From: an uncultured Spartobacteria bacterium
GTDB lineage: Bacteria > Verrucomicrobiota > Verrucomicrobiia > Chthoniobacterales > JAATET01
Length of the DNA: 26,570 nt
NCBI GenBank assembly: GCA_937901895.1
Contig: CALGTD010000190.1
Span: 1 to 26,570, forward strand
Direction: 5' to 3'
The notes under the pieces are model-generated. The model ran no database searches. It saw nothing but the letters and a program-made list of their open reading frames with translations, and had not been told where the DNA came from. Position 1 is the first letter of the stretch. Each line of letters begins with the position of its first letter. Of this stretch, positions 6,049-14,146 are shown one piece after another. Position numbers and translations under genes: made by a program.

Positions 6049-8553
6049 ATGAAGACTGCCCCCATCGCCCTGGTGGCAGCCGTGCTCTCGCTTGGAGCCG
6101 GCATCGCCGCAAACTACCCGGAAAACCGTCCTCCGCTCCAGCCGACGCCGTATCTGCCGCTTCCGCTTGGCAGTGTCCGGGCCCACGGCTGGCTGCTCGA
6201 CCGGCTCGAGGCCCAGCGCGACGGCCTCACCGGCCACCTTCCGGAGATCATGAACGAGGTGGGCCCCAACAGCGCATGGCTCGGCGGCGATGGCGAGGCG
6301 TGGGAAAAAGGCCCCTATTACGTGAAGGGCCTCATGACCCTCGCCTACACACTCGATGACGGGAAGCTGAAGAGGGACGCGCAGAAGTGGATCGACTGGG
6401 CCCTCGGCAGCCAGCGCGAGGATGGCTCCTTCGGCCCTTCGAGCAATGACGACTGGTGGCCGCGCATGGTGATGACACACATCCTGCGCGAATACGCCAA
6501 TGCCACCGAGGACGAGCGTGTGCAGCCGTTTCTCGAAAAATACTACGCACACATGCTGCGCGAGCTGCCCAACCGGCCGCTCCACGACTGGGGACGATCC
6601 CGCGCCGGCGACGAGATCGAGACCGTTCTGTGGCTCTACAACCGCAACGGCGACAAGTCACTGCTCGAGCTTGCGAAGCTGCTCCACGATCAGGCGTATC
6701 CCTGGACGACAATCCTCACCGAGAACCGCTTCATGGACTACGGGGTGGATTACCAGCCGAAGCACAACGTCAATATCCCGCAGGGAATGAAACTTCCCGC
6801 CGTGTGGTGGCAGGTGTCCGGCGAGCAGGCGGATGCGAACGCCATCGCAGCCGGTCTCGAGCACCTCGAGCGAGATCATGGCCTTCCGCTCGGCATGAAT
6901 GGCGGCACGGAATTTCTCGCGGGCCGCAGCACCACGCAGGGCATTGAAACCTGCTCGATCGTCGAGCGAATGCTCACCGACGAGACAGCCGTCCGCATCC
7001 TCGGCGATCCGCGGCTCGGTGAGAGCATCGAACGCCTCGCATTCAACGCCCTGCCGACGACCATGACGCCGGCCGTGAAGCAGCAGGTCTATTACACCCT
7101 GCCAAACAACGTTCGCACGGTGAGGGGCGAGCTCGGCTTCAACCAGGACTACGGAAACGGCATCACACCCGCAGCACCGTCCGGCTTCCCCTGCTGCATC
7201 TACAACTTCCACATGGGCTGGCCGAAATTCGTGCAGAACAGCTGGGCGGTCACCCGAGACGGCGGACTCGCGATCGTTGCCTACGCTCCGACCACCGTGA
7301 CCGCAAAGGTCGCCGACGGCGTCGAGGCGACGATTGAGGAGAAAACCGACTACCCGTTCGCCGACACGATCGCGCTGAGCGTCTCGATCGCAAAACCGGC
7401 GCAGTTTCCGCTCGTGCTTCGCATTCCCGACTGGTGCGCAACCCCGCAGATTGCAGTCAACGGCGAGGCGATCGCCGGATTGAAGCCCGGCTCTTTCCAC
7501 CGCATCGACCGCGAGTGGAGGAACGGCGACAAGGTTGCCATCCGTTTTCCGATGACGGTGCACGTCACGCGCGGAATGAACGATTCGATCTCCGTTCATC
7601 GCGGGCCGCTCCTTTACTCGCTGCGGATCGCGCAAGACTGGAAGGTGGTCGAGCAACGCACCCGCGGATTTGACACGCTCGAAGTCGAGACGAAGCAGCC
7701 CTGGAACTACGGGCTTGTTCTCGGAAATGACGTGAACGCGTCCTTCGCATTTGAGCCGAAACGAATGCCGAAGAATCCGTTCAACCCCGACACACCGCCG
7801 GGCATCCTGAAGGCAAAGGCTCAGCTCGTCCCTGGCTGGACGCTCGCATGGAACGAGCGCGTCGCCTTCGACCCACCGCCCAGTCCGGTCGCGGGTGAGG
7901 GCTCCGTCAGAACGATCGAGCTCGTGCCGGCGGGGACACAAACGCTCCGCGTGACGTGCTTCCCATGGATTGGAAAACCAAAGCCGGCGCCGAAGGAGGT
8001 CAAACCCAACTTCGCCACCGAAGGCCTGACGAACTGGATTCCCTACGGCGGCGGCTGGTTCGTTCAGGATGGCGCGCTGGTCGCAGCCCGCAACGGCGGC
8101 ACCGGCGGCTCCGAGCTGAAGAACGGCGGCAAGGTCGTCGCCACGCAGACGGATTTTTCCGATCTCGAGTATGAAGCGGACGTCTCATCCAGCACCGACG
8201 GTCAGGCGGGGCTGATCTTCCGCGTCACCAGGCCGTCGATCGGTGCAAATGCCTACTCCGGCTACTACGTGGGCATCCGCCCTGGCGACCGGAAGGTCCT
8301 TTTTGGAAAGGCAGACGGCGAATGGACGGAACTCGCGGTCGAAGACTCCGCAATCGAGGCAGACAAGCCACACCGCCTTCGCGTCGTCGCGAAAGGACCA
8401 AAGATCGAGGTCTTCCTCGACGGCGGCTCAAAGCCTGTGATCTCGCTCGAGGATTCGTCGTTCACCCACGGCGCGGTGGGCGTTCGGAACTATTTCACCG
8501 ATCCGCCGAAAGTCTCGGCCACGTTCGCAAACATCCACGCGAAGGCGCTCTAG
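6049..8553 (+). CDS. Secreted GH127-type (DUF1680) beta-L-arabinofuranosidase-like enzyme with C-terminal laminin-G-like domain
   Basis: The ATG at 6049 gives a signal peptide (MKTAPIALVAAVLSLGAGIAA). The upstream part of the open frame overlaps hflX and is rejected. Residues about 30-640 match the DUF1680/GH127 fold: an alpha/alpha barrel with WEKGPYYVKGLM and NWLD-like helices, then beta-sandwiches. The zinc/thiolate site of characterised GH127 enzymes appears intact, with E300-x-C302 (GIETCSIVE) and adjacent C382-C383 (FPCCIYNFHMGW); one of these cysteines is the family nucleophile. Residues about 650-834 form an added concanavalin-like/DUF1080-type module that probably binds glycan. Related enzymes remove arabinofuranose from plant polysaccharides or glycoproteins, but substrates vary widely, so the sugar is not certain. 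The gene converges on the alpha-galactosidase gene. At 834 residues it is longer than the usual roughly 600-650 because of the extra domain. Confidence 0.88.
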   Translation: MKTAPIALVAAVLSLGAGIAANYPENRPPLQPTPYLPLPLGSVRAHGWLLDRLEAQRDGLTGHLPEIMNEVGPNSAWLGGDGEAWEKGPYYVKGLMTLAYTLDDGKLKRDAQKWIDWALGSQREDGSFGPSSNDDWWPRMVMTHILREYANATEDERVQPFLEKYYAHMLRELPNRPLHDWGRSRAGDEIETVLWLYNRNGDKSLLELAKLLHDQAYPWTTILTENRFMDYGVDYQPKHNVNIPQGMKLPAVWWQVSGEQADANAIAAGLEHLERDHGLPLGMNGGTEFLAGRSTTQGIETCSIVERMLTDETAVRILGDPRLGESIERLAFNALPTTMTPAVKQQVYYTLPNNVRTVRGELGFNQDYGNGITPAAPSGFPCCIYNFHMGWPKFVQNSWAVTRDGGLAIVAYAPTTVTAKVADGVEATIEEKTDYPFADTIALSVSIAKPAQFPLVLRIPDWCATPQIAVNGEAIAGLKPGSFHRIDREWRNGDKVAIRFPMTVHVTRGMNDSISVHRGPLLYSLRIAQDWKVVEQRTRGFDTLEVETKQPWNYGLVLGNDVNASFAFEPKRMPKNPFNPDTPPGILKAKAQLVPGWTLAWNERVAFDPPPSPVAGEGSVRTIELVPAGTQTLRVTCFPWIGKPKPAPKEVKPNFATEGLTNWIPYGGGWFVQDGALVAARNGGTGGSELKNGGKVVATQTDFSDLEYEADVSSSTDGQAGLIFRVTRPSIGANAYSGYYVGIRPGDRKVLFGKADGEWTELAVEDSAIEADKPHRLRVVAKGPKIEVFLDGGSKPVISLEDSSFTHGAVGVRNYFTDPPKVSATFANIHAKAL

Positions 8554-8562
8554 ACGCCGCGT

Positions 8563-8613
8563 CCGAACGGAGGGGGAGCGTGCAATGATGTTCGCTTGCG
8601 CGCTCCCGTTCGG
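8563..8613. terminator. Large hairpin between convergent glycosidase genes, likely bidirectional terminator
   Basis: CCGAACGG (8563-8570) pairs with CCGTTCGG (8606-8613), and GAGCG (8576-8580) pairs with CGCTC (8601-8605). GCAA (8582-8585) pairs with TTGC (8596-8599), with a five-base bulge on the left. It fills the 60-base gap between the two stop codons and would fold similarly on either strand. No U-run follows, so termination is inferred from position and stem strength. Confidence 0.5.
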
Positions 8614-10629
8614 TCACTTCCGGTAGACGCGGATGAGCGCCGTGCCGTGTCGCGGAATCTCGGCCTCGTAGGAAGCCTGCGCGGGGCCGAGATCCTTCTG
8701 CCGCCAGACATCCCGCACCGTCAGTCCATCACCCTTGACGCCGCAGGCGGCAAGATCGGCGGACACAGCAATCGGAACGGGACCGCGATTGAACAACGCA
8801 ATCGCCGTGGAACCGTCCTCGAGCGGGCGCGCCCAGACCTCCACGTAGCCATCGCGACTGATGCGGGACGCCTGCCTGCCCAGTGGATCCTGATTGATGT
8901 CGATCACCTCGGCATTCGTGAGCAATCCGAGAGTGAAGTCGTCCATCTGCGTCATGTCGCAGCCAATGAGCAGCGGCGCGGCGAGCATCGCCCACAATGT
9001 GATGTGCGTGTATTGCTCGTTCGGCGTCAGGCGTGATTCGTAGAGGTTCGGCTTGTCGTATTCGTAGTTCCAGAAGTTGCCCTGCATGCCGACCTTCCCG
9101 ACGACGAGCATGTCGGGGTCGTTCCAATGCCCCGGGCCGGCGTAGGACTCGAGGCCGGCCTGTCCAAATCCGATCCCGCTCATGCTCGCCCAGCGGTCGT
9201 GGATGTCGCCGGTGGTCCGCCAGAGATTGCCTCCGACCGATGCACCCCATTTCCAGACGTCGCCCATGCCGTATTGGCAGAGCGAGTAAACGATGTCGCG
9301 GGGCAGCGCCGCGAGATACCCCTGCATTTCGCGATACGGCGCCTGGAGATTGAGAAGAGAGTCGCGGGGGATGCGAAGGTCGGTGGTCAGAACGTCCGAG
9401 ATCTTCGAATATCCGCACCAGTCGTATTTGAGGTAGTCGAATCCCCACGCCGCATATTGCTCGGCGTCCTCCTTCTCGAATCCGAAGCTGCCGACAAACC
9501 CTCCGCAGTTGAGCGGACCGGGCGAGCTGTAGATCCCGGCCTTCAATCCCAACGCGTGAATCGCATCCACCAGACCCTTCATGTCCGGAAACTTCTTGTT
9601 CACGACGATGGTGCCATCCTCGTGCCGGCTCGGACCGGAGATCAGCGGAGCATCGCTGGCTGGCGCATTCGTCCAGGCGTCGTCGATATTGATGAACGAC
9701 CAGCCGTAGTCGATGAGGCCGCTGTCCACCATCGCCCGTGCAGCGGCGAGAACCTTCTCCTGATCGACCTGCGTGCCAAAGACGTTCCAGCTGTTCCAGC
9801 CCATGGGCGGCGTAAGCGCGAGCGTGTCGCCGATGACGAGACGAAACTCCCGCTTGGCCTCGCCGCGGGCATTCGTTGCGGTGACGGTCATCTCGTAGGT
9901 TCCCGCCTTCTCGACACGTCCGGTGAGAATGCCGGTGTCCGGATCCAGCACGAGTCCGTCCGGCAGCGGATCCGCGGCGTATTTCATCGGTTTCTCCCCG
10001 CTCGCGGCAATCTTGTAGAGAATCGGAGATCCCGGTCTTGCGCCGTAGACTTTCGCGCCGTTGATGCGGGGTTCCGGACTTGCCGGCGGGGTGAGAACCA
10101 CGCGCTCCTCGACGGGAGCCGTGACCGTCCGCGGCTTCTCCCCGTCGTATTCAATCACCGCGTCCGCCCAGTTGGTGTGATCGTAGCGGTTGTTGTCACC
10201 GCCATCCGTGGCCGTGAGAACCAGCATTCTCGCGCCAGAGAGGTCCACATCGACGTCCCGCACCGGATCGCCCGTGCGCATGACTCCCGACGTCCAGACA
10301 ACCTTGCCATCCACGATGACCAGAAACTCCGAGCTACCCAGGTTGGGAAGGGTCTCATCGTCGAGTCCGACCTTTGCCGTCAGGCGGCGGGCGCTTCCGT
10401 CGAGTTCGATCAACATCTCCATGTCCGCGTGCGACCCCAGTCCCGTGGAGAATTTTTTCCCTGCAATCGTGAGGGGATTTCCGTCCACGGACATATCGGC
10501 GCCGGGGCTGTCCCACCCCTGGGAAAGATTTCCCAGGTCGAGTTGGGAGATGGGCACACTCGCGGCGAATCCAGGCTGGGCAGCGAAAACGGCAACCGCG
10601 AACGCGGCGAAGAACAGACGGGGGATCAT
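8614..10629 (-). CDS. Secreted GH27 alpha-galactosidase with N-terminal NPCBM and Ig-like domains
   Basis: The protein has a signal peptide (residues 1-23) and an NPCBM carbohydrate-binding domain (about 24-165; GLGSHADMEMLIELDG and DGKVVWTSGVM are typical). A putative-Ig linker domain (about 195-267; PLPDGLVLDPDTGILTG) follows. The GH27 barrel (about 270-560) carries TPPMGWNSWN, FINIDDAW, the nucleophile motif YLKYDWC (D403), the acid/base motif RTTGDIHDRW (D475) and WNDPDML. A C-terminal beta-sandwich ends at 671. It should hydrolyse terminal alpha-1,6-galactose from galactomannan or raffinose-type sugars in the periplasm or outside the cell. All catalytic residues are present. It sits 52 bases downstream of the PHP-like gene on the same strand, probably as an operon. 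Alpha-N-acetylgalactosaminidase activity is an alternative within GH27. Confidence 0.93.
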   Translation of the reverse strand: MIPRLFFAAFAVAVFAAQPGFAASVPISQLDLGNLSQGWDSPGADMSVDGNPLTIAGKKFSTGLGSHADMEMLIELDGSARRLTAKVGLDDETLPNLGSSEFLVIVDGKVVWTSGVMRTGDPVRDVDVDLSGARMLVLTATDGGDNNRYDHTNWADAVIEYDGEKPRTVTAPVEERVVLTPPASPEPRINGAKVYGARPGSPILYKIAASGEKPMKYAADPLPDGLVLDPDTGILTGRVEKAGTYEMTVTATNARGEAKREFRLVIGDTLALTPPMGWNSWNVFGTQVDQEKVLAAARAMVDSGLIDYGWSFINIDDAWTNAPASDAPLISGPSRHEDGTIVVNKKFPDMKGLVDAIHALGLKAGIYSSPGPLNCGGFVGSFGFEKEDAEQYAAWGFDYLKYDWCGYSKISDVLTTDLRIPRDSLLNLQAPYREMQGYLAALPRDIVYSLCQYGMGDVWKWGASVGGNLWRTTGDIHDRWASMSGIGFGQAGLESYAGPGHWNDPDMLVVGKVGMQGNFWNYEYDKPNLYESRLTPNEQYTHITLWAMLAAPLLIGCDMTQMDDFTLGLLTNAEVIDINQDPLGRQASRISRDGYVEVWARPLEDGSTAIALFNRGPVPIAVSADLAACGVKGDGLTVRDVWRQKDLGPAQASYEAEIPRHGTALIRVYRK

Positions 10630-10681
10630 GCGCCGATCCTACACGAAACGGCGTCGAACCGGCGCTCGAATTCGCGACGCA

Positions 10682-12781
10682 CTATTCCTCGAACCAGACC
10701 GGCATCGTAAACGCGCCGTTCGCCGCGATGTCCCACACTTCGAGGCGGGCCCACTTCCGGCCGGTCAGATCGACCTCCGCTTCGATCGTGCGGCTGCCGA
10801 ATTCCTTCGTGTCATTTAATGGAATCCGATCGCGATACACCTTCTCGCCGTCACCGGACACAACCTCTGCAAAGGCGAGCGGGAACGTCCACTCCACCTG
10901 CGCTTCGACCTTCACGGCGCTTCGGTGATTCGGTTTCGCAACCCCGCCCGAGCGTGCACCCCCGATCGTCACCCTCGGGAGCAAAATCTCGCCGGTCGTC
11001 ACGAAGTAGCGGCCTTCGCGCATGCAATCGAGCACAGGAGCCCAGCCGTCCTCGAACTTCGGCAGCTCGTCGAGCTCGATATAGTTGATGTTCATGTGCG
11101 CCCAGGTCTCGTAGTCGGGATCGAAGCGGAAGACGTCTACCTCGCCGATCACATGCTTCCGGTATCCCCAGTTGTTCATGTCGCTGAGCAGATCCAGGAC
11201 GCGCCAGCCGAGCGTGTCGCGTGAAAGATCGGCGGGCATTGCCTTCCATGCCGCGCCGAAAAAGTGCGGCGACTTGAAGAAGGGCGTTTCCTTGTAGTCG
11301 TCGGGAAATCCGGTCGATCCCTTCAACCGCGCGTGCGCTGTCCACATGAGCCCGTTCTCCTTCTCCATCAACTTCAGCACATCGTCGGCGCTGCCTACAC
11401 GGTAGACCGTGCCGAATCCCGGCACCTCCTGCTCGAACGGCTCTCCTTCGGGGCGGTTGAGCACCCAATACACCGGCTTCGGAAAGAAGCTCATCCAATG
11501 CCCCCCGAGGTGCACGTTTGGTTCCTCGCCGGGCAGGATGAGGATTTTGTCGTCGGACAACCGCGCACACTCCTCGTGCAGCGTGCGCAGATAAAGAAGC
11601 CGGCGTTCAAGGTCCCACTGCGGCGTGTCGCCGAAATGAAACTCACCAGGATGCACGATGTTTACCCCGAGTCGCTTGAACGTGCGCACGAATCCGGGAT
11701 CGACCATGTCCTCCGGAATCCCGTCGGTGTTCTGGTCACGCCGCTTCTCGATCAGCTCGTGCACATGCTCGATGTGATAGTGGCTCGTGAACGTGAGATA
11801 GCCGTCGATCGGCTTGTAGGAATCCCGATGCGTGTAACGGGCGACATCGTCGATCACCTGATGCCCGTTCCCCGCGCTCAGGAGATAAAAGACCGCGAGC
11901 CGCTGCTGCGTGTTTGGCGGGGCGTTGAACCACGGCACGTAACGTTTGTCGCCTTCGGGCGGCTGGCGGATTCCAAAGCCAAATCCGGGCACGAGATTGC
12001 GATAGTTCGCGCCGCACCAGGTGAACCGGAAGTTGTCCGCGAAATCGAGCGGGTAAAAATACTGGTGCGGAGCGGGGAACACAGCGACCGATCCCGAGTC
12101 CGACTGCGCCGCAATCGTCCGGTAGCGTGCCGCGATTGGCGCGGCCTTTCGCTCGGGGTCAACCGGCAGTTCGCAAAAGACGTCGTTGTTGTCGACCCAT
12201 GTCGTCGACTTCCAGGACGGGTCCTTCGCAGCAAGTCCCGCATCGTAAAGGATCGCCCGTGCATCCTCCTCGGTGCTCATCACCGTCTCCGCCCGCACAA
12301 ACGGGCTGCCGGGATAGAACGTGAACCGAAAGTCGCCCGAAAACAGTCCCGCAGACGTCCCGCCGACCGACACAACAACGCGATTTCCCTCCGACCACAC
12401 GCGAGCATCCCCGGGCTTTAGTTCCACGAGGAAAGTCTCGTGCGGACGAAGCGGCGGGTTGTCGAAGAACGCGAGCCAGCCCTGTTTCCGCGTGAGGTCG
12501 CGGGATCCGACGGTGAGCGTCGTGACCGGATTGACCTTTTCCAGAACGACGGACGTCCTGCCGTCTTTCGTGAGCGACATCGAACGGATCAGCGGATTCG
12601 TGCCATCCAGATCGATCTCCATCGCCGCAGTTTCGCCCTCGCGAGACGGCCATTCGACCACGATCCGCTCGCCTTCGGCGGACACTTGAACCTCGGAGTC
12701 GGTGTTGTATTTCGAGAAATCGGCGGCGGCGGCGGTGGCAACGAACCCGGCAAGCAGGGCGTTCAGGAGGAGCAGGCGCAT
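10682..12781 (-). CDS. Secreted PHP/CehA-McbA-like metal-dependent hydrolase of unknown substrate
   Basis: The ATG at 12781 begins a signal peptide (MRLLLLNALLAGFVATAAAA); the open frame further upstream is antisense to rsmE and is rejected. Residues about 20-320 are a beta-rich N-terminal region without a recognised motif. From about 325 a PHP-like pattern appears: TFTSHYHIEHVHE (H334, H336 and nearby H339/H341), LILPGEEPNVHLGGH (E419/E420, H424, H428), MWTAHARLKG (H483) and HVIGEVDVFRFDP. These are candidate metal ligands, as in CehA/McbA family hydrolases. A C-terminal beta domain (about 590-699) may bind glycan. The total of 699 residues is large for the fold. The gene precedes the GH27 gene by 52 bases and probably shares its transcript. 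A role in polysaccharide breakdown (for example esters or phosphate groups) is inferred from context only. Function is unproven. Confidence 0.7.
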   Translation of the reverse strand: MRLLLLNALLAGFVATAAAADFSKYNTDSEVQVSAEGERIVVEWPSREGETAAMEIDLDGTNPLIRSMSLTKDGRTSVVLEKVNPVTTLTVGSRDLTRKQGWLAFFDNPPLRPHETFLVELKPGDARVWSEGNRVVVSVGGTSAGLFSGDFRFTFYPGSPFVRAETVMSTEEDARAILYDAGLAAKDPSWKSTTWVDNNDVFCELPVDPERKAAPIAARYRTIAAQSDSGSVAVFPAPHQYFYPLDFADNFRFTWCGANYRNLVPGFGFGIRQPPEGDKRYVPWFNAPPNTQQRLAVFYLLSAGNGHQVIDDVARYTHRDSYKPIDGYLTFTSHYHIEHVHELIEKRRDQNTDGIPEDMVDPGFVRTFKRLGVNIVHPGEFHFGDTPQWDLERRLLYLRTLHEECARLSDDKILILPGEEPNVHLGGHWMSFFPKPVYWVLNRPEGEPFEQEVPGFGTVYRVGSADDVLKLMEKENGLMWTAHARLKGSTGFPDDYKETPFFKSPHFFGAAWKAMPADLSRDTLGWRVLDLLSDMNNWGYRKHVIGEVDVFRFDPDYETWAHMNINYIELDELPKFEDGWAPVLDCMREGRYFVTTGEILLPRVTIGGARSGGVAKPNHRSAVKVEAQVEWTFPLAFAEVVSGDGEKVYRDRIPLNDTKEFGSRTIEAEVDLTGRKWARLEVWDIAANGAFTMPVWFEE

Positions 12782-12877
12782 CGGGAACCAGTAGGTGCCG
12801 GCGGCCGGATTGGCAAGGCCCGCAGCCCGTTCGCGTTCCCGCTTTCGCAGCCCGTCAGAAGCGTCTAGTCTTCCGCG
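12782..12877. promoter_or_regulatory. Divergent promoter region with a 10-bp direct repeat
   Basis: This 96-base gap separates the start of the minus-strand glycan operon from rsmE and must carry promoters in both directions. It contains two exact copies of CGCAGCCCGT at 12821-12830 and 12846-12855, spaced 25 bases start to start. That spacing could suit a dimeric regulator, but no known operator is recognised and a chance repeat is possible. Confidence 0.3.
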
Positions 12878-13624
12878 ATGCATCGGTTTTTTGTCTCCGC
12901 CGACCAGCTTCTCACGGATTCTCCGACTCTCGCGGGATCCGAGGCCCACCACTGCCTCAGCGTGCTGCGCCACGCTCCCGGCGACCGGGTCGTTCTTTTC
13001 GATGGCCGTGGCAACGAGGCCACCGCGCAGATCGAATCCGCCGACAAGCGCGAGGCCCGGCTTCGCATTCTGCATCGGGCCAGCACGCCACCGCTCGCCT
13101 GCCGGATCACGCTCGCGCAGGCCGTTCCGAAGGGGAAGAACATGGACCTCATCATCGAGAAGGCCGTGGAACTCGGCGCGCACGCGATCGCGCCGCTTCT
13201 CTCCGAACGCACCGTCGTGCAGCTCGATGCCGTCGAGGCGGAATCGAAGCGCGAAAAATGGCAGACCGTCGCGCGCGAGGCGTGCAAGCAATGCGGGCAG
13301 AACTGGCTTCCGACCGTCGCCGCTCCGGTGAGTCCGAAGACGTTTTTCGAGCAGACGCGACCGACCGGACTGCTTCTCGTGGGGTCGCTGCAGGCAGGCG
13401 CGAAATCCATCAAGCAAACGCTCGCGGAGTTCGAGGCCGATCATGGCCGTCCCACGGACGTGACCGTGCTTATCGGCCCCGAGGGCGATTTCACCCCTGC
13501 GGAACTGGGCCTCGCCTTCGCCAACGGCTGCCGTCCAATCACGCTCGGTCCAATCATTCTCCGCACCGAGACTGCTGCGATCTACTGCCTGAGCGTGCTC
13601 GGGCACGAGCTCTTCTCCTCGTGA
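12878..13624 (+). CDS. rsmE: 16S rRNA m3U1498 methyltransferase RsmE
   Basis: RsmE methylates N3 of U1498 in 16S rRNA within the assembled 30S subunit, using S-adenosylmethionine. The N-terminal PUA-like domain begins MHRFFVSADQ and carries EAHHCLSVLRHAPGD. The SPOUT (alpha/beta knot) domain shows QAVPKGKNMDLIIEKAVELG, ACKQCGQNWLP, VLIGPEGDFTPAE (G200-E208) and the knot motif LGPIILRTETAAI (from L223). In this motif the family consensus Arg is an Ile (GPIILRTETA instead of G-x-R-ILRTETA), a small change. At 248 residues the length is standard. The gene overlaps the following cupin gene by four bases (GTGA at 13621-13624), indicating coupling, and is divergent from the PHP-like/GH27 operon. 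Confidence 0.96.
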   Translation: MHRFFVSADQLLTDSPTLAGSEAHHCLSVLRHAPGDRVVLFDGRGNEATAQIESADKREARLRILHRASTPPLACRITLAQAVPKGKNMDLIIEKAVELGAHAIAPLLSERTVVQLDAVEAESKREKWQTVAREACKQCGQNWLPTVAAPVSPKTFFEQTRPTGLLLVGSLQAGAKSIKQTLAEFEADHGRPTDVTVLIGPEGDFTPAELGLAFANGCRPITLGPIILRTETAAIYCLSVLGHELFSS

Positions 13625-14040
13625 ACCTCCGCGCCGCCATCCTCGCTCTTTCGCTGCCGGCCGCCGCGTTTGCCGATGCAGACGCCTACCTCCCGGCGGT
13701 GAAGGTGACGCCTCTCGCCATGGCGGTGACAGATTCGGCCGGACAACCGATTGAATATCCGAAGACCGACAAGCCCGAGGTTCGCGCGCTTCTTGTCGAG
13801 GTTCCGGCGGGCGCGAAGACCGGATGGCACAAGCATCCGTTCCCCTGCTACGCATACATGCTCGAGGGCGAACTCACGGTCGAGATCGAGGGCGGGAAAA
13901 CCAACGTCGTCAAAGCCGGCGACGCGCTCGTCGAGTCCGTGAACCTCTGGCACAACGGAACGAACACCGGCGACACCACGGCAAGACTGGTCCTTTTTGT
14001 TACCGGCGAAAGGGGCAAACCGTTCACCGTTCGCGAGTAG
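13621..14040 (+). CDS. Secreted cupin-domain protein
   Basis: The GTG at 13621 overlaps the rsmE stop and begins a signal peptide (MNLRAAILALSLPAAAFA), so the protein is exported. The mature protein is a single cupin barrel. Motif 1 is GWHKHPFPCYAYMLEGEL with H70 and H72, and motif 2 is AGDALVESVNLWHN with H111. The glutamate usually found four residues after the second His is replaced by C76. The three histidines can still bind a metal ion. At 139 residues it has the normal small size. The substrate is unknown; single-cupin periplasmic proteins of this form are common and mostly uncharacterised. Overlap with rsmE indicates co-translation but not a shared function. Confidence 0.82.
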   Translation: MNLRAAILALSLPAAAFADADAYLPAVKVTPLAMAVTDSAGQPIEYPKTDKPEVRALLVEVPAGAKTGWHKHPFPCYAYMLEGELTVEIEGGKTNVVKAGDALVESVNLWHNGTNTGDTTARLVLFVTGERGKPFTVRE

Positions 14041-14105
14041 GCCGGCGCGTTCATCGGGCACGGGTTTGGCGGCGATTTTCCGTTGAACGCGACACGACCG
14101 GAGCG

Positions 14106-14140
14106 TGTCAGTTTTTTCGAAAAAATCGAAATCACTGACA
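14106..14140. promoter_or_regulatory. Nested inverted repeats upstream of the tandem alpha-crystallin gene
   Basis: TGTCAGT (14106-14112) and ACTGACA (14134-14140) are exact inverted repeats. Next to the first arm lies a perfect 14-base palindrome, TTTTTTCGAAAAAA (14112-14125). The site ends six bases before the preferred ATG (14147). It may be an operator or a 5' hairpin that masks the start. It is not the CIRCE or ROSE consensus that I would recognise. Confidence 0.4.
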
Positions 14141-14146
14141 GTCGCC

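Noticed and set aside
4142..6112. 656-residue open frame antisense to miaA and hflX
   Set aside because: A GC-rich genome leaves long antisense frames open. The product is Arg/Asp/Gly-rich without motifs, and the opposite strand encodes two clear families.
12782..13855. N-terminal extension of the PHP-like gene
   Set aside because: It would run antisense through rsmE. The ATG at 12781 opens directly into a classical signal peptide.
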